DNA of 64,000 bases from contig NC_135362.1 in assembly GCF_051622035.1 (NCBI RefSeq), positions 24,823,001 to 24,887,000 of the forward strand, written 5' to 3'. The position numbers were made by a program, and so were the translations under genes. Numbering within the stretch: position 1 is the first letter of the stretch; the number at the start of each line of letters is the position of its first letter. This stretch comes from Arctopsyche grandis. Taxonomy: Eukaryota; Arthropoda; Insecta; Trichoptera; Hydropsychidae. Positions 1-10,968 of the stretch are shown in pieces. The notes under the pieces are model-generated. The model did not search any database. It saw only the letters and a list, made by a program, of their open reading frames with translations, and was not told where the DNA came from.

Positions 1-1142
1 AAACACAGCCTCGTTCATTCTATGTGTATTACGGAGAATTTTATATACACTCAGGGAGGAGGAATAAAATGTGTGATTTTTTTAAAAATATTATTATGTT
101 TGACAACAATATTGTATAAGATTTTTCAGATTTCTATTCCATATATTTTGTGTTCAGTTTGATTAATGAATTAATGAGGATTATAGCAATTCATATTTAA
201 TTAATTTATATTAAACCAATTTTTATTAGAATTTTTCTACTCTATTCTACCTAGTTTATTTTATTTTTAATTTTAATTTATACCAGGAAGGTAACACCAA
301 TGCGCCTTCCTGGTCAGAAACATTGTATATTTGATACAAGTATTATTAGTATTAAAGTAAATACATATCAATCAACATTTACAGAGACATTTATGGTCAA
401 ATATATAAATTTGGGATTTCGGTCTTTCGTGTCATGCGGGGAAGACGTGCTTCCGCGTTCTCCCCGCTATTACTCGCTTAAACCCGGCTATTGCACGAAA
501 TATAATCTAAAAACTTAACCATCTACTCACTTATTTTACTAATTGCATCCTAGTATAATTTAAGTGTAAAAATAAACAGCAAATCGGTCGTAAAAAGCGG
601 TTTTATATCAGTTATTTCGAAAAATTTTGTGCTAATTTTTGTGTCGAATCTGAGCAAAAGCATATACGAACGAGATACATCTCCTTACCTGAATACAAAA
701 AAAAGGGTCCTTCGTCAGTCAAGGTTCGGTCCCACAGAAGCAATAAATCTTCCACATAATTGCTTCCAGCCAAAAAATCTTTAACGAACTTTACTTAATA
801 GAATAATAGCAAACAGAAACGGTGTTTCCCAACTGTCTATCAGTTCTTTTCATATTTAAATTATATTAAAGTAATTCGTGTAATTTTATATTCTTTACTA
901 AAGCTATTATTAAAATATTAAATTGCAAACCGCACTCACATATATAAATCCGTTGTCTCCAAAGAGGCGTCTCACGATAAAGATCTGTAAAAAAGTAGTA
1001 TAACAATTGCTAATCTATTATTATCATAACTAACTACTTTCACTTACAAAGTAACCCTGTTAAATGGCATGTAATAACTCATAAGTGATCCAAGTGATAC
1101 CTAGGATGACTATCTGTCAAAGCTGACCACAGAGAAGAGTCT

Positions 1143-2315
1143 ATGGCGGTAAGAACTCACTCCTTGAATGGAAATCTCTCTCAAGTACCGCCTTTTTCTC
1201 AACACATCTTGGATAAATGCGAGAAAAATAATATCCAAACCTCCAACAAGGTAAGAGTGACGATGGATGAAAGCTTAGCTAATAGAAACCTGTATTTAGC
1301 CACGTACAATGTAAGAACGTTATCGAGTGAAGGAAGTGTGCTTGCATTAGAGAATGAATTAGAAAATATCAAATGGGATATAGTAGGACTTAGTGAAGTA
1401 AGACGAAAACAGCAAAACCAAATAATCCTAAAAAGTGGTAACTGTCTCTACTGGAGAGGGCTACCAAATGGTAGAATAGGAGGAGTAGGGTTTCTTATCA
1501 ATAAGAGAATAGAAAGAAATATTATAGAAATAAGCGACATATCGGAACGTATATGCTATATAGTATTAAGAATCTCGAGCAGGTACATTTGTCAAATCTT
1601 CCAAGTGTACGCCCCCACATCTAGCCACCCAGACGAGGAAATAGAAGACTTCTACGAAAAAATACAGGGCGCATACGATAATAGCCGTCACCACTTTAAA
1701 ATAATCATGGGCGACTTTAACGCAAAAATAGGACAAAAGACAAATACAGAAAGAGCAGTAGGCAATTTTGGTACCGGCCAAAGAAACGACAGAGGCGATC
1801 GCCTCATAGAATTCGCAGAACACAACAGGCTCTTTATCACTAATTCATTTTTCAGGAAAAACACCAACAATAAGTGGACTTGGGAGAGTCCTAAAGGAGA
1901 CAGAAACGAGATCGATTTCATCCTAACAAATGCCCTGCACTCCGTTAAAGACGTTAGTGTTTTAAGTAAAGTAGATATAGGTAGCGATCACAGATTAGTC
2001 CGTGCCAAGATGGCCATTAATATAAATTGCGAACGTAGGAAATTAATAAAAGGATGCAGTAACTCTCCAGATTTCGCTCAACTAAGGTCTAGGAAAAAGG
2101 AATTCGAACTCGAACTTGGAAATCGATACGGGAAATTAAACCCAGAAGCAGACATCGAGGAATTGAACACTGTAATTAGTTCGGTTCTAACCTCAACAGG
2201 TAAGAAATTAGGTGGATTCAGGAAACAGATTAAATTAAGCAAAATTTCAGCGGAAACAAAAAACCTAATTAAGCATAAAAGGAATTTAGATATGGATAAT
2301 AATAAGCAAGAATAA
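1143..2315 (+). CDS. RTE LINE endonuclease domain (5' part of ORF)
   Basis: 390 residues. Motifs of the APE/exonuclease-phosphatase fold appear in order: TYNVRTL near residue 55, LSEVRR near 82, YAPTS near 155, GDFNAKIG near 188, NEIDFILT near 257 and GSDHRLV near 281. These contain the catalytic Glu, Asp, Asn and His residues. In this family the domain nicks the target DNA to prime reverse transcription. The frame ends at TAA 2313-2315. The next 46 codons continue in the same frame without another stop into the reverse transcriptase part, so this is one substitution-type stop and not a true gene end. The first ATG of the frame is used here; a later Met near residue 40 is also possible. Confidence 0.85.
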   Translation: MAVRTHSLNGNLSQVPPFSQHILDKCEKNNIQTSNKVRVTMDESLANRNLYLATYNVRTLSSEGSVLALENELENIKWDIVGLSEVRRKQQNQIILKSGNCLYWRGLPNGRIGGVGFLINKRIERNIIEISDISERICYIVLRISSRYICQIFQVYAPTSSHPDEEIEDFYEKIQGAYDNSRHHFKIIMGDFNAKIGQKTNTERAVGNFGTGQRNDRGDRLIEFAEHNRLFITNSFFRKNTNNKWTWESPKGDRNEIDFILTNALHSVKDVSVLSKVDIGSDHRLVRAKMAININCERRKLIKGCSNSPDFAQLRSRKKEFELELGNRYGKLNPEADIEELNTVISSVLTSTGKKLGGFRKQIKLSKISAETKNLIKHKRNLDMDNNKQE

Positions 2316-4100
2316 AATCTAGTAAATAAGGAAATTAAAAAGAGAATAGTCAGGGATGTCAGGGATTTTAACAGCAAGCTAATAGAAAATACCATTAAGA
2401 ATAACCGTAGCCTGAAAAAGTGCAAACAGGATCTTTTCTTAGGCAAAAACCAAATGATCGCAATCAGATCAGAGAGCGGAGTAATAATTAGGAATAGAGA
2501 AGAAATCATAGACAGAGTTTACACGTTCTATGCAAAACTATACGAGAACGACAACGGCCAATTCCCCGCTCTGGAATCGACACACGGCCAAAGGGTTCCT
2601 GCAGTATTGCCTAGCGAAGTAGAGGCCGCGCTAAAAACTGCAAAGAACGGTAAAACCCCAGGGGAAGATAATATTCCCATTGACTTACTAAAATGTGGCG
2701 GCCCCCCCCTAATTAATATCTTAGCTAGGCTTTTCAGCAAATGCATCCAGAACCAAGCTATACCAGAAGGATGGAATAACGCAACTATCATTTTAATACA
2801 CAAAAAAGGCGACAAAAGCGATATCAAGAACTACCGACCCATTAGTCTACTTTCAGCGGTCTACAAGCTCTTCACGAAGGTTATTACAGAAAGGCTGAAG
2901 AATATCCTCGACGAGAACCAACCTATAGAGCAGGCAGGGTTTAGGGCAAATTTCAGCACAATGGACCACCTCCAAGTAGTTGGCGAACTAATCGAGCGCG
3001 CCAACGAATATCAACGGCCATTGTGCCTAGGTTTCGTCGATTATGAGAAAGCCTTCGATACAGTTAGTCATAATGCAGTACTTAACGCTCTAAAAACACA
3101 GGGAGTGCCGGAACCCTATTTGGGACTATTAGCTGCAATATATAAGAATGCCACAGCTTCGGTTAAAATTTTTTCAGGTACAGATAGATTTAGCATAGGA
3201 AAAGGAGTAAGACAAGGAGATACAATCTCGCCCAAGTTATTCAATGCGGTGCTTGAGGGAGTTTTCAGGAAATTGGATTGGGATACAGCCGGAGTAAGCA
3301 TCAATGGTCGCTTTTTGAGTCACCTTCGGTTCGCAGACGATATAGTTCTAGTTGCTCGTGATTCAGTTGACCTACTCATCAGACTAACACAGCTGGACAG
3401 GGACAGTAGAAAAGTAGGATTAAAAATTAACGTAGATAAGACTAAACTAATGTTCAATAGTTATTGCATGCCTGATAGCATCCCCTTAGATGATAAACCA
3501 GTAGAAGTAGTAAATAATTATTTATATTTAGGTCAAATAATTGACATGTCTGGTAGTAAAAATGAAGAGATAAAGAGACGTATGAAATTAGGGTGGAGTG
3601 CATTTGGACGGATGAATGCTGTTTTTAAACCAAAAATGCCACTCTGCCTGAAGAAAAGGATCTTTGATCAATGCGTTTTGCCAGTGATGACGTATGGATG
3701 TGAAACTTGGACACTGAACGCCAAGATGCAAAATAAAATCCAATGCACTCAAAGAAGTATGGAACGCTGTATGCTTGGCATAACGAGGAAAGACAGGAAG
3801 CGGAACACGTGGGTGAGAAATATGACAAGGGTAGTGGACATAGTGGATAGAGTGAAGAGATTGAAATGGCAATGGGCGGGTCACGTAGCTAGGAGGATGG
3901 ACGAAAGGTGGACAAAAGAAGTGCTTGAATGGTACCCGAGAGAAGGCAAAAGAGTAAAAGGAAGACCGCAAGGAAGATGGGTGAACGAAATTAGGAAAAT
4001 GTGCGGAATGAGATGGATGAGTGTTGCGCAAAACAGAGACGAGTGGAAGCGTGTTGGAGAGGCCTTCATCCAGCAGTGGATGGCGAATGGCTGTAAATGA
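2316..4100 (+). CDS. RTE LINE reverse transcriptase (3' part of ORF)
   Basis: Same frame as the endonuclease part; the first Met after the stop is at 2454, giving 548 residues. Reverse-transcriptase motifs counted from that Met: YRPISLLSAVYKLFTKVI near 128, QAGFR near 160, the FVDYEKAFDTV block near 195, GVRQGDTISPKLF near 250 and the catalytic LRFADDIVL near 290. The C-terminal part (TYGCETWTL, GRPQGRW) matches the tail usual for RTE proteins. No further stop or frameshift is visible. Another, much older RTE fragment lies on the minus strand at about 49050-49910. Confidence 0.88.
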   Translation, partial: NLVNKEIKKRIVRDVRDFNSKLIENTIKNNRSLKKCKQDLFLGKNQMIAIRSESGVIIRNREEIIDRVYTFYAKLYENDNGQFPALESTHGQRVPAVLPSEVEAALKTAKNGKTPGEDNIPIDLLKCGGPPLINILARLFSKCIQNQAIPEGWNNATIILIHKKGDKSDIKNYRPISLLSAVYKLFTKVITERLKNILDENQPIEQAGFRANFSTMDHLQVVGELIERANEYQRPLCLGFVDYEKAFDTVSHNAVLNALKTQGVPEPYLGLLAAIYKNATASVKIFSGTDRFSIGKGVRQGDTISPKLFNAVLEGVFRKLDWDTAGVSINGRFLSHLRFADDIVLVARDSVDLLIRLTQLDRDSRKVGLKINVDKTKLMFNSYCMPDSIPLDDKPVEVVNNYLYLGQIIDMSGSKNEEIKRRMKLGWSAFGRMNAVFKPKMPLCLKKRIFDQCVLPVMTYGCETWTLNAKMQNKIQCTQRSMERCMLGITRKDRKRNTWVRNMTRVVDIVDRVKRLKWQWAGHVARRMDERWTKEVLEWYPREGKRVKGRPQGRWVNEIRKMCGMRWMSVAQNRDEWKRVGEAFIQQWMANGCK

Positions 4101-4430
4101 TGATATAAATTTGCAAAATTTTATACAATTCAGTGAAATTTGAGATTGCTGCAAACTCAAACGATTTGCAAGAATATGAGTAAAAGTAAGAGTAACCGTT
4201 TCAATGAAAATCAGATGAATTAGAAAATTCTGATAGGAAACGATCGACCTGGAGTCACAAATTCAAGGACGGGCCAGCAAAAACCAATGGTATTTGAACC
4301 CGAACTTTGTTCAAAGCATTATATGATTTATTTTTTTAAAGTTTGGACCATTAAAAGAATTCGTAGTGCGCCACAAATGTCAAAAACTTCTTGTCTAGTC
4401 TATTTATAACTACTAGTCTATTCTGCTAGA

Positions 4431-6110
4431 TATATATGTATGTATGTATAGGTAAACATGTTCATCCAATTTTGATTTCTGTGATTCTTGAAGGCTACTT
4501 AGGGGCTATAATGTACTTTATATGTTGTCTTTTGTATGAAGATTTGTCTATGTGGACTTTCTCAAAGGATTTATCTGTTGAAGTTGGAACTTCGACAGAC
4601 ATTAATTTTCAGATTTTTAGGCAGATATTTCAGTATCTTATGTTTCATACTAAATAAATTCAGATATGACCAACCCACGACTTTATCTATGTATTTTAAG
4701 AATATAACAAATATAAAAAGTAAAATCAGACAATGATTCACATATATCGATAAGATAACATTTTCGATACAAGTTTGAACGCTAATGTAGAGAAACTCAC
4801 ACGAGACAAAAATTCTACTTCCAGTTGTCGGGTTTTGTTCAATTTTTTTTTGTTGCGTAACATTACTATGAATATTATTTATATTAATTTAAAGAAGACA
4901 GCAAAAATTTAAAAACTCAAAATAAAATAATGTTTTGAAAAATATTACTAATTCCGGTTAAGGAATTCTAACCAAAACCATATCAACTCATTTAGTACAT
5001 AAAAAATACAAATATGATTTTTCAGTTTGATCCTTTCAGTAGTGTGAAAAAATATCGTGTGGTAAGAGCATTTTTGACTTTATTAAAAGGAAAAATCCCA
5101 CTTTCGGTTTATCAAACTTGTTGATTTTTATTTACATGAAATTGATACAAGAATAATACTGGAATTTTCTCCTGAAAAGCATACAAATGGTCGTCAAAAT
5201 AATAGATGAAATATCAAACAAGAATAAACTGCCACTTTTTGCCATTTTAATTCAATATATTGGACGATTCAAAAAAACCTCGATTCCCTAGAGTAAAAAG
5301 TACTACCTTCGGTGAAGGTAAAAATATTTTTAAAATTCTAGCTTATGTAAGTTATTATATCGATTACATGTAAAAAGTTTCAATGTGATTTGTTGAGTAT
5401 AAAAATTTAAAAAAATAGAACACCTACATATAAGGGGAGATACCACTTCCGGTCAACTTAAAAATTTGAAAAATATTTACGTCACAGCGTATCGATAAGC
5501 AATTTAGTAATTGACACACAAGTTTCTGTTCGATTGGACTAACGGTGTTCAAAAAATCTCCAAAATACTCAGACACATATATGTACTAACATACTAACAA
5601 ACTAGCACGCACATATTTTACCTAAACCATGAAAACATTATCAGTGATCGATTCTGAGTTCAAATCAGTCAAAATTTCCGAGTCGAATTTTCGCATGATC
5701 ACAAAACTTTATATATTGTTACTACGTACATATGTATGTACAAATGTATATCTACATAGATAAAGTAAAAATATATTGTAATTAAAATATATAATTCATT
5801 ATTTCATAAAATTTTGAGTCTTTGAAATATAGGCAAAGACACAAATAAGATCACTCGATCGATTGAACATACATATGTACGTACATACATATGTTATGAA
5901 CACATTATCTGTTGGAGGATTAGTTTCTTGGTACATATGTTAGAAACGTTACGAATATGTATAAAATCGCTTAAGATTTACCTATCTGTAGATAAATCTC
6001 AATGTGGATGGTCACCTTTAGATCTATGTATGTATGTATATGATTTTTTTAATAATTTTTCAAATAAAACTACATCAAGTTAAGAAACATTTATGTATTT
6101 GTAAAAAAGT
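4431..6110. repeat. AT-rich intergenic DNA with unclassified interspersed repeat
   Basis: No gene is visible. About 4663-5766 is a member of a repeat family whose other copies lie at about 48093-48710 (same strand) and 56360-56945 (opposite strand), with a fragment at about 37295-37380. Shared phrases are GATGTGACCAACCCA at one end, CTAACGGTGTTCAAAAAATC in the middle and TACTACGTACATA...GATAAAGTAA at the other end. The copies have no coding potential, and I see no terminal inverted repeats that would assign them to a class. Confidence 0.6.
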
Positions 6111-6113
6111 ATT

Positions 6114-6119
6114 TTTATT
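6114..6119 (-). promoter_or_regulatory. Possible poly(A) signal of the one-propeller Kelch gene
   Basis: AATAAA on the minus strand, about 90 bases beyond the stop codon at 6211. Confidence 0.4.
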
Positions 6120-6210
6120 TTAACATTATTTAATTAGAAATGTATACAAATTAACGCGAACATTGGATATTCAAAAAATATTTTACCCACCAATCAATTA
6201 TAAGTTGGAC

Positions 6211-9200
6211 TTAGCACATTTTGACTAAGGCGGTGTAAGAGTGACGACTACTTTTCATTGGTCCAATGGACGTCCATTCTTTCATATTTGGATTGTATTC
6301 TCTCACTGTAAAGGAATTTTTATTTCCTAGAAACAATAACATTTTTAGCATTATTTTTTTATAATACTATACATTGTACATATATAACAATATTATGGAA
6401 AATCTTACCGAAGCAAATAATTTTATTGTCGTGAACAACTGCACTATGTCCCTTTAGAGCTTCTGGTAAATTTGGGACTTTAGTCCAATGGTTTTTTACG
6501 GGATCAAATTGCTCTACTGATGAAACAGTCTCGTTACCATCATCCCCTCCCATTACATATATGTTATCTTTAAGATTAACTGCCTGAAAGTTACAAGAAG
6601 ATTAATTTAAAAATGTAATTCACATAAAAATGAGTATTAATGACATATTCAAGACTATTTCGGGGGAAGAAAATACGTCTCTGTGATACAACACACGACT
6701 CCGCGAGATAAATAGCTATCAAAAGCAGTACATATCGTAAATTTCGTTCAGCGAGTGGAAAAAATTGAGACAGTGTGCGTGCTCGTGTGTAAACAGAGCA
6801 TTAGTCTGGCTCCGGCTGTCGAGGTGAATTCACGCCTTTTTTTCTCCTTGGTAGAAGCGTGGCTTGACATTTTATAAACAAGCGTCTGACATTTTCTCCT
6901 GATTTTGAGCACCTGACTTGGAACGAGTAAAATAAGCGTCAGATGTTACAAAGATAAAAACATCCACGAAGACACGCACACACATTCATTCATCATTTTA
7001 AACGTGTGAACGGGTTGGATCGACGAGCGTGTAATGTTCGCTCTCAAATTACCTTACATTGTATTTATGTATATACATATATAACATGTAAGTTTATTGT
7101 AATTAGTGTATCAATTTCTTTCTGAAACCACCGTTGAAATCAACGGGCATAACCTGGTTAGTACATGTATTATATACATATATGCGCAACGCATACTTTG
7201 TAGTCAACCGGTAGTTACCAACACTGTCTCAATTTTCTACACTCGCTGAACGAACTCTATCCAAAGATATGCAATAGCTTCAATTAGATAAGACCCGATT
7301 GGTCAAGGTATAATTTTAAATATTGCAATAAATCAGAAGGATTGAATATAAAAATGTCAATTCTTCATAATTGTCCTCCAAATCAACTGTCTTTCAATTG
7401 AAAGTTCCTTTTGACATTTTTTTATCACACTAATATGTTTCTTGTTGACATCTAAATGGGAGCCTTCTGATAGGACTTTATGCGTAGTTTGAAATCGAAT
7501 TAATTTATAATTATTTTATTTTTATGACTTTATCGCCATCGAATATACAATGTATGTAGGTATGTGTAAACCCCATACATTTACGAAAATAATACACTTA
7601 CAGCAAATTGCATCCTTTCTATATTCATTGGACAGACGAACTTCCATGTATCCGTACTTGTGTAATATACTTCTACATCTTGTAAAGTATTGTCATTGTC
7701 ATATCCCCCAATGACATAAATAGTATTTTTGATCACTACTGCTGCATGATTAAAACGTCTAATATGCATGGATGAAACAGTTCTACAAACCTCACTCTCA
7801 ATATTAAATCTGGAAACGAGATGATAAAACATTCAATATATGTATGTATGTAGTACATATTAGGTGGGCTGAAAAGTTCGTAAGCTGACACATAGATAGC
7901 GCTTCTAGTATTAAATCCATATGATTTTTAGTTAGCCCTAACCTTAAAAAGACACGTGTATAAATTTGCTGTTACACGGCTGTTACCGACGAAAACATCA
8001 AAAAAGTCCACAAAATAATTTTGGATAACAGTAAAGTGAAATTGATTGAGATAGCTGAGACCCTAAAGATATCAAAGGAACGTGTTGGACACATCGTGAA
8101 TGAATATTTGGGTATGCGAAAGCTCTGTTCAAAGTGGGTGCCGCGCGAGCTCACAATCGACCAAAAACAACAACGAATTGATGATTCTGAGCAGTGTTTG
8201 GAGCTGTTCAATTGTAATAAACCCGAATTTTTCCGTCGATATGTGACAATGGATGAAACATGGCTCCATCATTTCACACCGGAGTCCAATCGACAGTCAG
8301 CCGAGTGGACTGCACGTGATGAAGTGACTCCAAAGCGTGGAAAGACGCAAAAGTCGGCTGGCAAGGTTATGGCATCAGTATTTTGGGATGCGCATGGAAT
8401 AATATTCATCGACTATCTTAAAAAGGGAAAAACCATAAACAGCGACTATTACGTAGCGTTATTGGAGCGTTTGAAGGACGAAATCGCGGAAAAACGGCCC
8501 CATTCGAAGAAGAAGAAAGTGCTGTTTCATCAAGACAATGCACCGGGCTTCGAATTGCTTCTGCATCCACCGTATTCTCCAGATCTGGCCCCCAGCGACT
8601 TTTTCCTGTTCTCAGACCTCAAGAGGATGCTCGCTGGACAGAAATTTTGCGCCGATGAAGAGGTAATCGCCGAAACTGAAGCCTATTTTGAGGCTAAATA
8701 CAAATCGTACTATAAAAATGGTATCGAAAAATTGTATGACCGCTATAATCGTTGTATCGCCCTCGAAGGCAACTATATTGAATAATAAAATCAAATTCTA
8801 ACAAAAAAAAGATTTTTTCTATGCTAGCCTACGAACTTTTCAGCCCAACTGTTATGTACATATATCACAAATGATGGACTTACGCCTCGACAGAGTTCAA
8901 AGAATTATCTCCAGAATCAACTCCTCCTATTACATATATAATTCCATCAACCTCTGCAACTGCTGCATTTGTCCTCCTATACTGCATCGGGGACAACTCT
9001 TTCGAACTCTTCAAAACCAAATCCAAACACCATACCTGAAAAAGAAGTAAATTTTTAGTATAAGCTTATTGGAAAAAATAGCATATTTATTATTTTATTT
9101 AAACTAAAATTATACCTTATCGGAAACTCGGTTATCCAATCTCCCACCAAACATATACATTTTTTTGTCCACGATGACAGATGAAAATTCTTTCATCCTT

Positions 9201-9392
9201 TTTCCAAAATTATAAAAATTGTTCCACCTTTTCGAAATCGGGTGGAATTCTTCAACCAAGCCGGAATTCTGTAAGCATTATAAAGTTATAATAAACTAAA
9301 AACGTCATGTAAATACAGCAAAAATGACATGCAATCGGACTCACATCATCGTCTATTCCTCCTACGATCAAAAATGAAGTTTTAGTTTCCAT
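6211..9392 (-). CDS. One-propeller Kelch-repeat protein, 283 aa, no BTB
   Basis: Six exons on the minus strand: 9392-9345, 9268-9116, 9035-8884, 7809-7602, 6583-6409 and 6326-6211. All junctions are GT-AG, phases match, and the sum is 852 bases ending in TAA. The start gives METKTSFLIVGGIDDD. Six Kelch blades are seen, with double-glycine motifs YVIGGVDSG, YVIGGYDND and YVMGGDDGN each followed about 20-25 residues later by a W. In this fold the propeller binds a protein partner; the partner is unknown here. The BTB and BACK domains of KLHL-type adaptors are absent and no upstream exon for them is visible. The exon plan is the same as in each propeller of the BTB gene at 23313. Intron 3 carries a mariner and intron 4 a MITE. 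The frame is intact, so the gene is probably functional. Confidence 0.85.
6738..7256. mobile_element. MITE with about 35-bp terminal inverted repeats
   Basis: CGTTCAGCGAGTG followed by AAAATTGAGACAGTGT at 6738-6776 is mirrored by ACACTGTCTCAATTTTC...CACTCGCTGAACG at about 7218-7256. It lies in an intron of the minus-strand Kelch gene, has no coding capacity and does not match the other elements in the window. Its superfamily was not identified because the flanking duplication is unclear. Confidence 0.65.
7860..8852 (+). mobile_element. mariner element, internally deleted
   Basis: The terminal repeats contain GGGCTGAAAAGTTCGTA at the left end and its complement at the right end, flanked by TA on both sides. 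The transposase frame (8021-8785, 254 residues) keeps MDETW, HQDNAP and PPYSPDLAPSDFFLF. The usual segment between HQDNAP and the FELL motif is missing, so the D,D34D spacing is lost; about half of the N-terminal DNA-binding domain is missing too. At 993 bases it is shorter than the usual 1.3 kb. This copy cannot code for active transposase. It sits in intron 3 of the Kelch gene in the opposite orientation. Confidence 0.92.
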
Positions 9393-9522
9393 CGTTTAAG
9401 ATATTCTAAAAATGTGCTTAAAATTATAAATTGAACATTTTAAGGGTTATATAATTATATATTTATTTTAATAACCGATTTCCATATTATTGTATACGTG
9501 GCGTGGCTTATTTTATACGTAC

Positions 9523-9607
9523 CAGTGGCGTGCAGTGGAAATCTCTCGGATATCCATCTGTATTTATCTGTCGACGGAAACAGAGAAATTTTCACCGCAC
9601 GCCACTG
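9523..9607. mobile_element. Tiny hAT-like MITE
   Basis: An 85-base element bounded by CAGTGGCGTGCAGTG and its near-complement CACCGCACGCCACTG. CAGTGGCG ends are usual for some hAT elements. Related ends occur in the intron insertion at 15727-15747 and 15878-15899. It lies between the divergent Kelch genes. Confidence 0.5.
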
Positions 9608-9846
9608 GTACATACATATGTATGTATGTACACTTTGCATGTTTTATAAAAGTTAAATTAATCATTTTTAAGCATACCTTGCGAGCGTTCAATTCGATCA
9701 GTTGAATGTTACTGTTGAGACTGTTGAGATAGTGTTCTAATCTATCTACTCCAGATTAGATTAGAACACATTTACCGTCCAATATCTACATATAATAACT
9801 ACAAATATATCTATATGTACACAGCTGATAAGTTGTGTTGCGAAAT

Positions 9847-10060
9847 TCGATTTTGTCAAAAAAATTCATATCAATGACTGCATTATATTTTACCATTTAC
9901 GCGTTTTGTGTTTCGAAAAATGCTCACTTTTATATATGTATATGTAGCTAGCTGAACCCGGCATGCATTGCAATGCCACAATAACCCATGCAATTCCCGT
10001 TCCCATTCCCGTTCTCGTTCCCGTTCCTGTTCCCGTTCCCATTCCCATTTATAGATATAG
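9847..10060 (+). repeat. Partial copy of the (TTCCCG)n element
   Basis: Matches 10969-11180: TCAATGACTGCATTATATTTTACC, then AGCTAGCTGAACCCGGCATGC, then degenerate CCCGTTCCCATTCCCG units. It is interrupted on the right by sequence shared with the upstream regions of the arm B and arm C first exons. No gene is present; 9608-9846 holds only a short hairpin (see findings). Confidence 0.6.
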
Positions 10061-10337
10061 ATCCCAAGTAGTTTTATAGATTGTTTTTCGGTCCTTATAT
10101 GTTTATCGTTTGATAAAAATTATCAGTTGATATAAGAAAAATGATACTTGACTTAAATGGTACTTTAAATAATAACTTAAATTTGTCTTATGACTAATCG
10201 AAATGAGTGTAAAAGCAGCTATACATATCAGTTATAATCGATTAGTTGCCATCGATACAAGTGAAGGTAACAGAAATATTTGATGTGATATATTTTACAT
10301 ATTGTGGAAAATTTTTCAATAGATCTTGCGTAAAAGA
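10061..10337 (+). promoter_or_regulatory. Upstream region conserved between the duplicated Kelch loci
   Basis: This stretch recurs inverted at about 32150-32340 (arm C) and 44300-44580 (arm B). The conserved part includes GCAGCTATACATATCAG, TTATAATCGATTAGTTG and TCGATACAAGTGAAGG just before the first-exon ATG. It probably contains the promoter and 5' UTR of the two-propeller genes. No TATA box or initiator could be fixed from sequence. Confidence 0.45.
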
Positions 10338-10388
10338 ATGAATTCTAGTAAAAATAATTCCATTTTGTTAGTTGGAGGTGTCGATGAC
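10338..10388 (+). other. Spare first coding exon of a Kelch gene
   Basis: ATG plus 16 codons (MNSSKNNSILLVGGVDD) followed by a good donor, GTAAGT. It is identical in protein sequence to exon 1 of the gene starting at 12873. The downstream intron is interrupted by the SINE composite and the TTCCCG element. It may be a relic of tandem duplication, or an alternative promoter and first exon that splices to 13002 in the same phase. Confidence 0.65.
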
Positions 10389-10409
10389 GTAAGTAAAGTT
10401 TTGTTATCA

Positions 10410-10968
10410 TATTTTGTGTTCAGTTTGATTAATGAATTAATGAGGATTATAGCCATTCATATTTAATTAATTTATATTAAAGCAATTTTGATTAGAATTT
10501 TTCTACTACTCCATTGTACCTAATTTATTTTATTTTTAATTTATACCAGGAAGGTAACACCAATGCGCCTTCCTGGCCAGAAACATAGTACATTTGATAC
10601 AGGTATTATTAGTATTAAAGTAAATACATATCAATCAACATTTATGGTCAAATATATAAATTTGCAAAATTTTATAAAATTCAGTCAAATTTGAAATTGC
10701 TGAAAACTCAAACGATTTGCAAGAAAATGAGTAAGAGTAACCGTTTCAATGAAAATCAGATGAATTAGAAAATTCTGATAGGAAACGATCGACCTGGAGT
10801 CACAAATTCAAGGTCAGGCCAGCAAAAACCAATGGTATTTGAACCCGAACTTTGTTCAAAGCATTATATGATTTATTTGTTTAAATTTTGGACCATTACA
10901 AGAATTACTAATGCGCCACAATGGTCAAAAACTACTAGTCTAGTCTATTTATAACTACTAGTCAATTT
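10410..10968 (-). repeat. SINE-containing composite repeat, uninterrupted copy
   Basis: Same unit as 150-4430 but without the LINE. The terminal hairpin lies near 10550-10578 and the core near 10790-10806. The core is followed by the head side (GGTATTTGAACCCGAAC, a B-box-like stretch on the complementary strand). Confidence 0.75.

Larger units (their letters stand above)
414..4102 (+). mobile_element. RTE-clade LINE, near full length
   Basis: This is a non-LTR retrotransposon with one reading frame (1143-4100) coding for an APE-type endonuclease followed by reverse transcriptase. An 11-base target-site duplication flanks it. There is about 730 bases of 5' leader and almost no 3' UTR: the TGA at 4098-4100 is followed by two bases before the duplication. 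That 3' end, starting within a TGATGAT stretch, is usual for RTE elements. The element lies in a SINE-bearing repeat, so it is younger than that repeat. A single in-frame stop divides the frame (next two entries), so this copy cannot make its protein as one chain. Confidence 0.9.
150..4430 (-). repeat. SINE-containing composite repeat split by an RTE LINE
   Basis: Positions 150-413 and 4103-4430 are two halves of one repeat. The same unit is present uninterrupted at about 10410-10968 and, inverted, at about 31510-32073. It holds a minus-strand SINE: the terminal hairpin with GGAAGG...CCTTCC arms lies near 284-315 and the conserved core (CGATCGACCTGGAGTCAC) near 4240-4258. The 11-base sequence ATATAAATTTG occurs at 403-413 and again at 4103-4113, marking the LINE target-site duplication. 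The short reading frame at 300-518 crosses this junction and is not a gene. Confidence 0.8.

Noticed and set aside
300-518. 72-residue ORF
   Set aside because: It crosses the SINE-LINE junction and has no motif.
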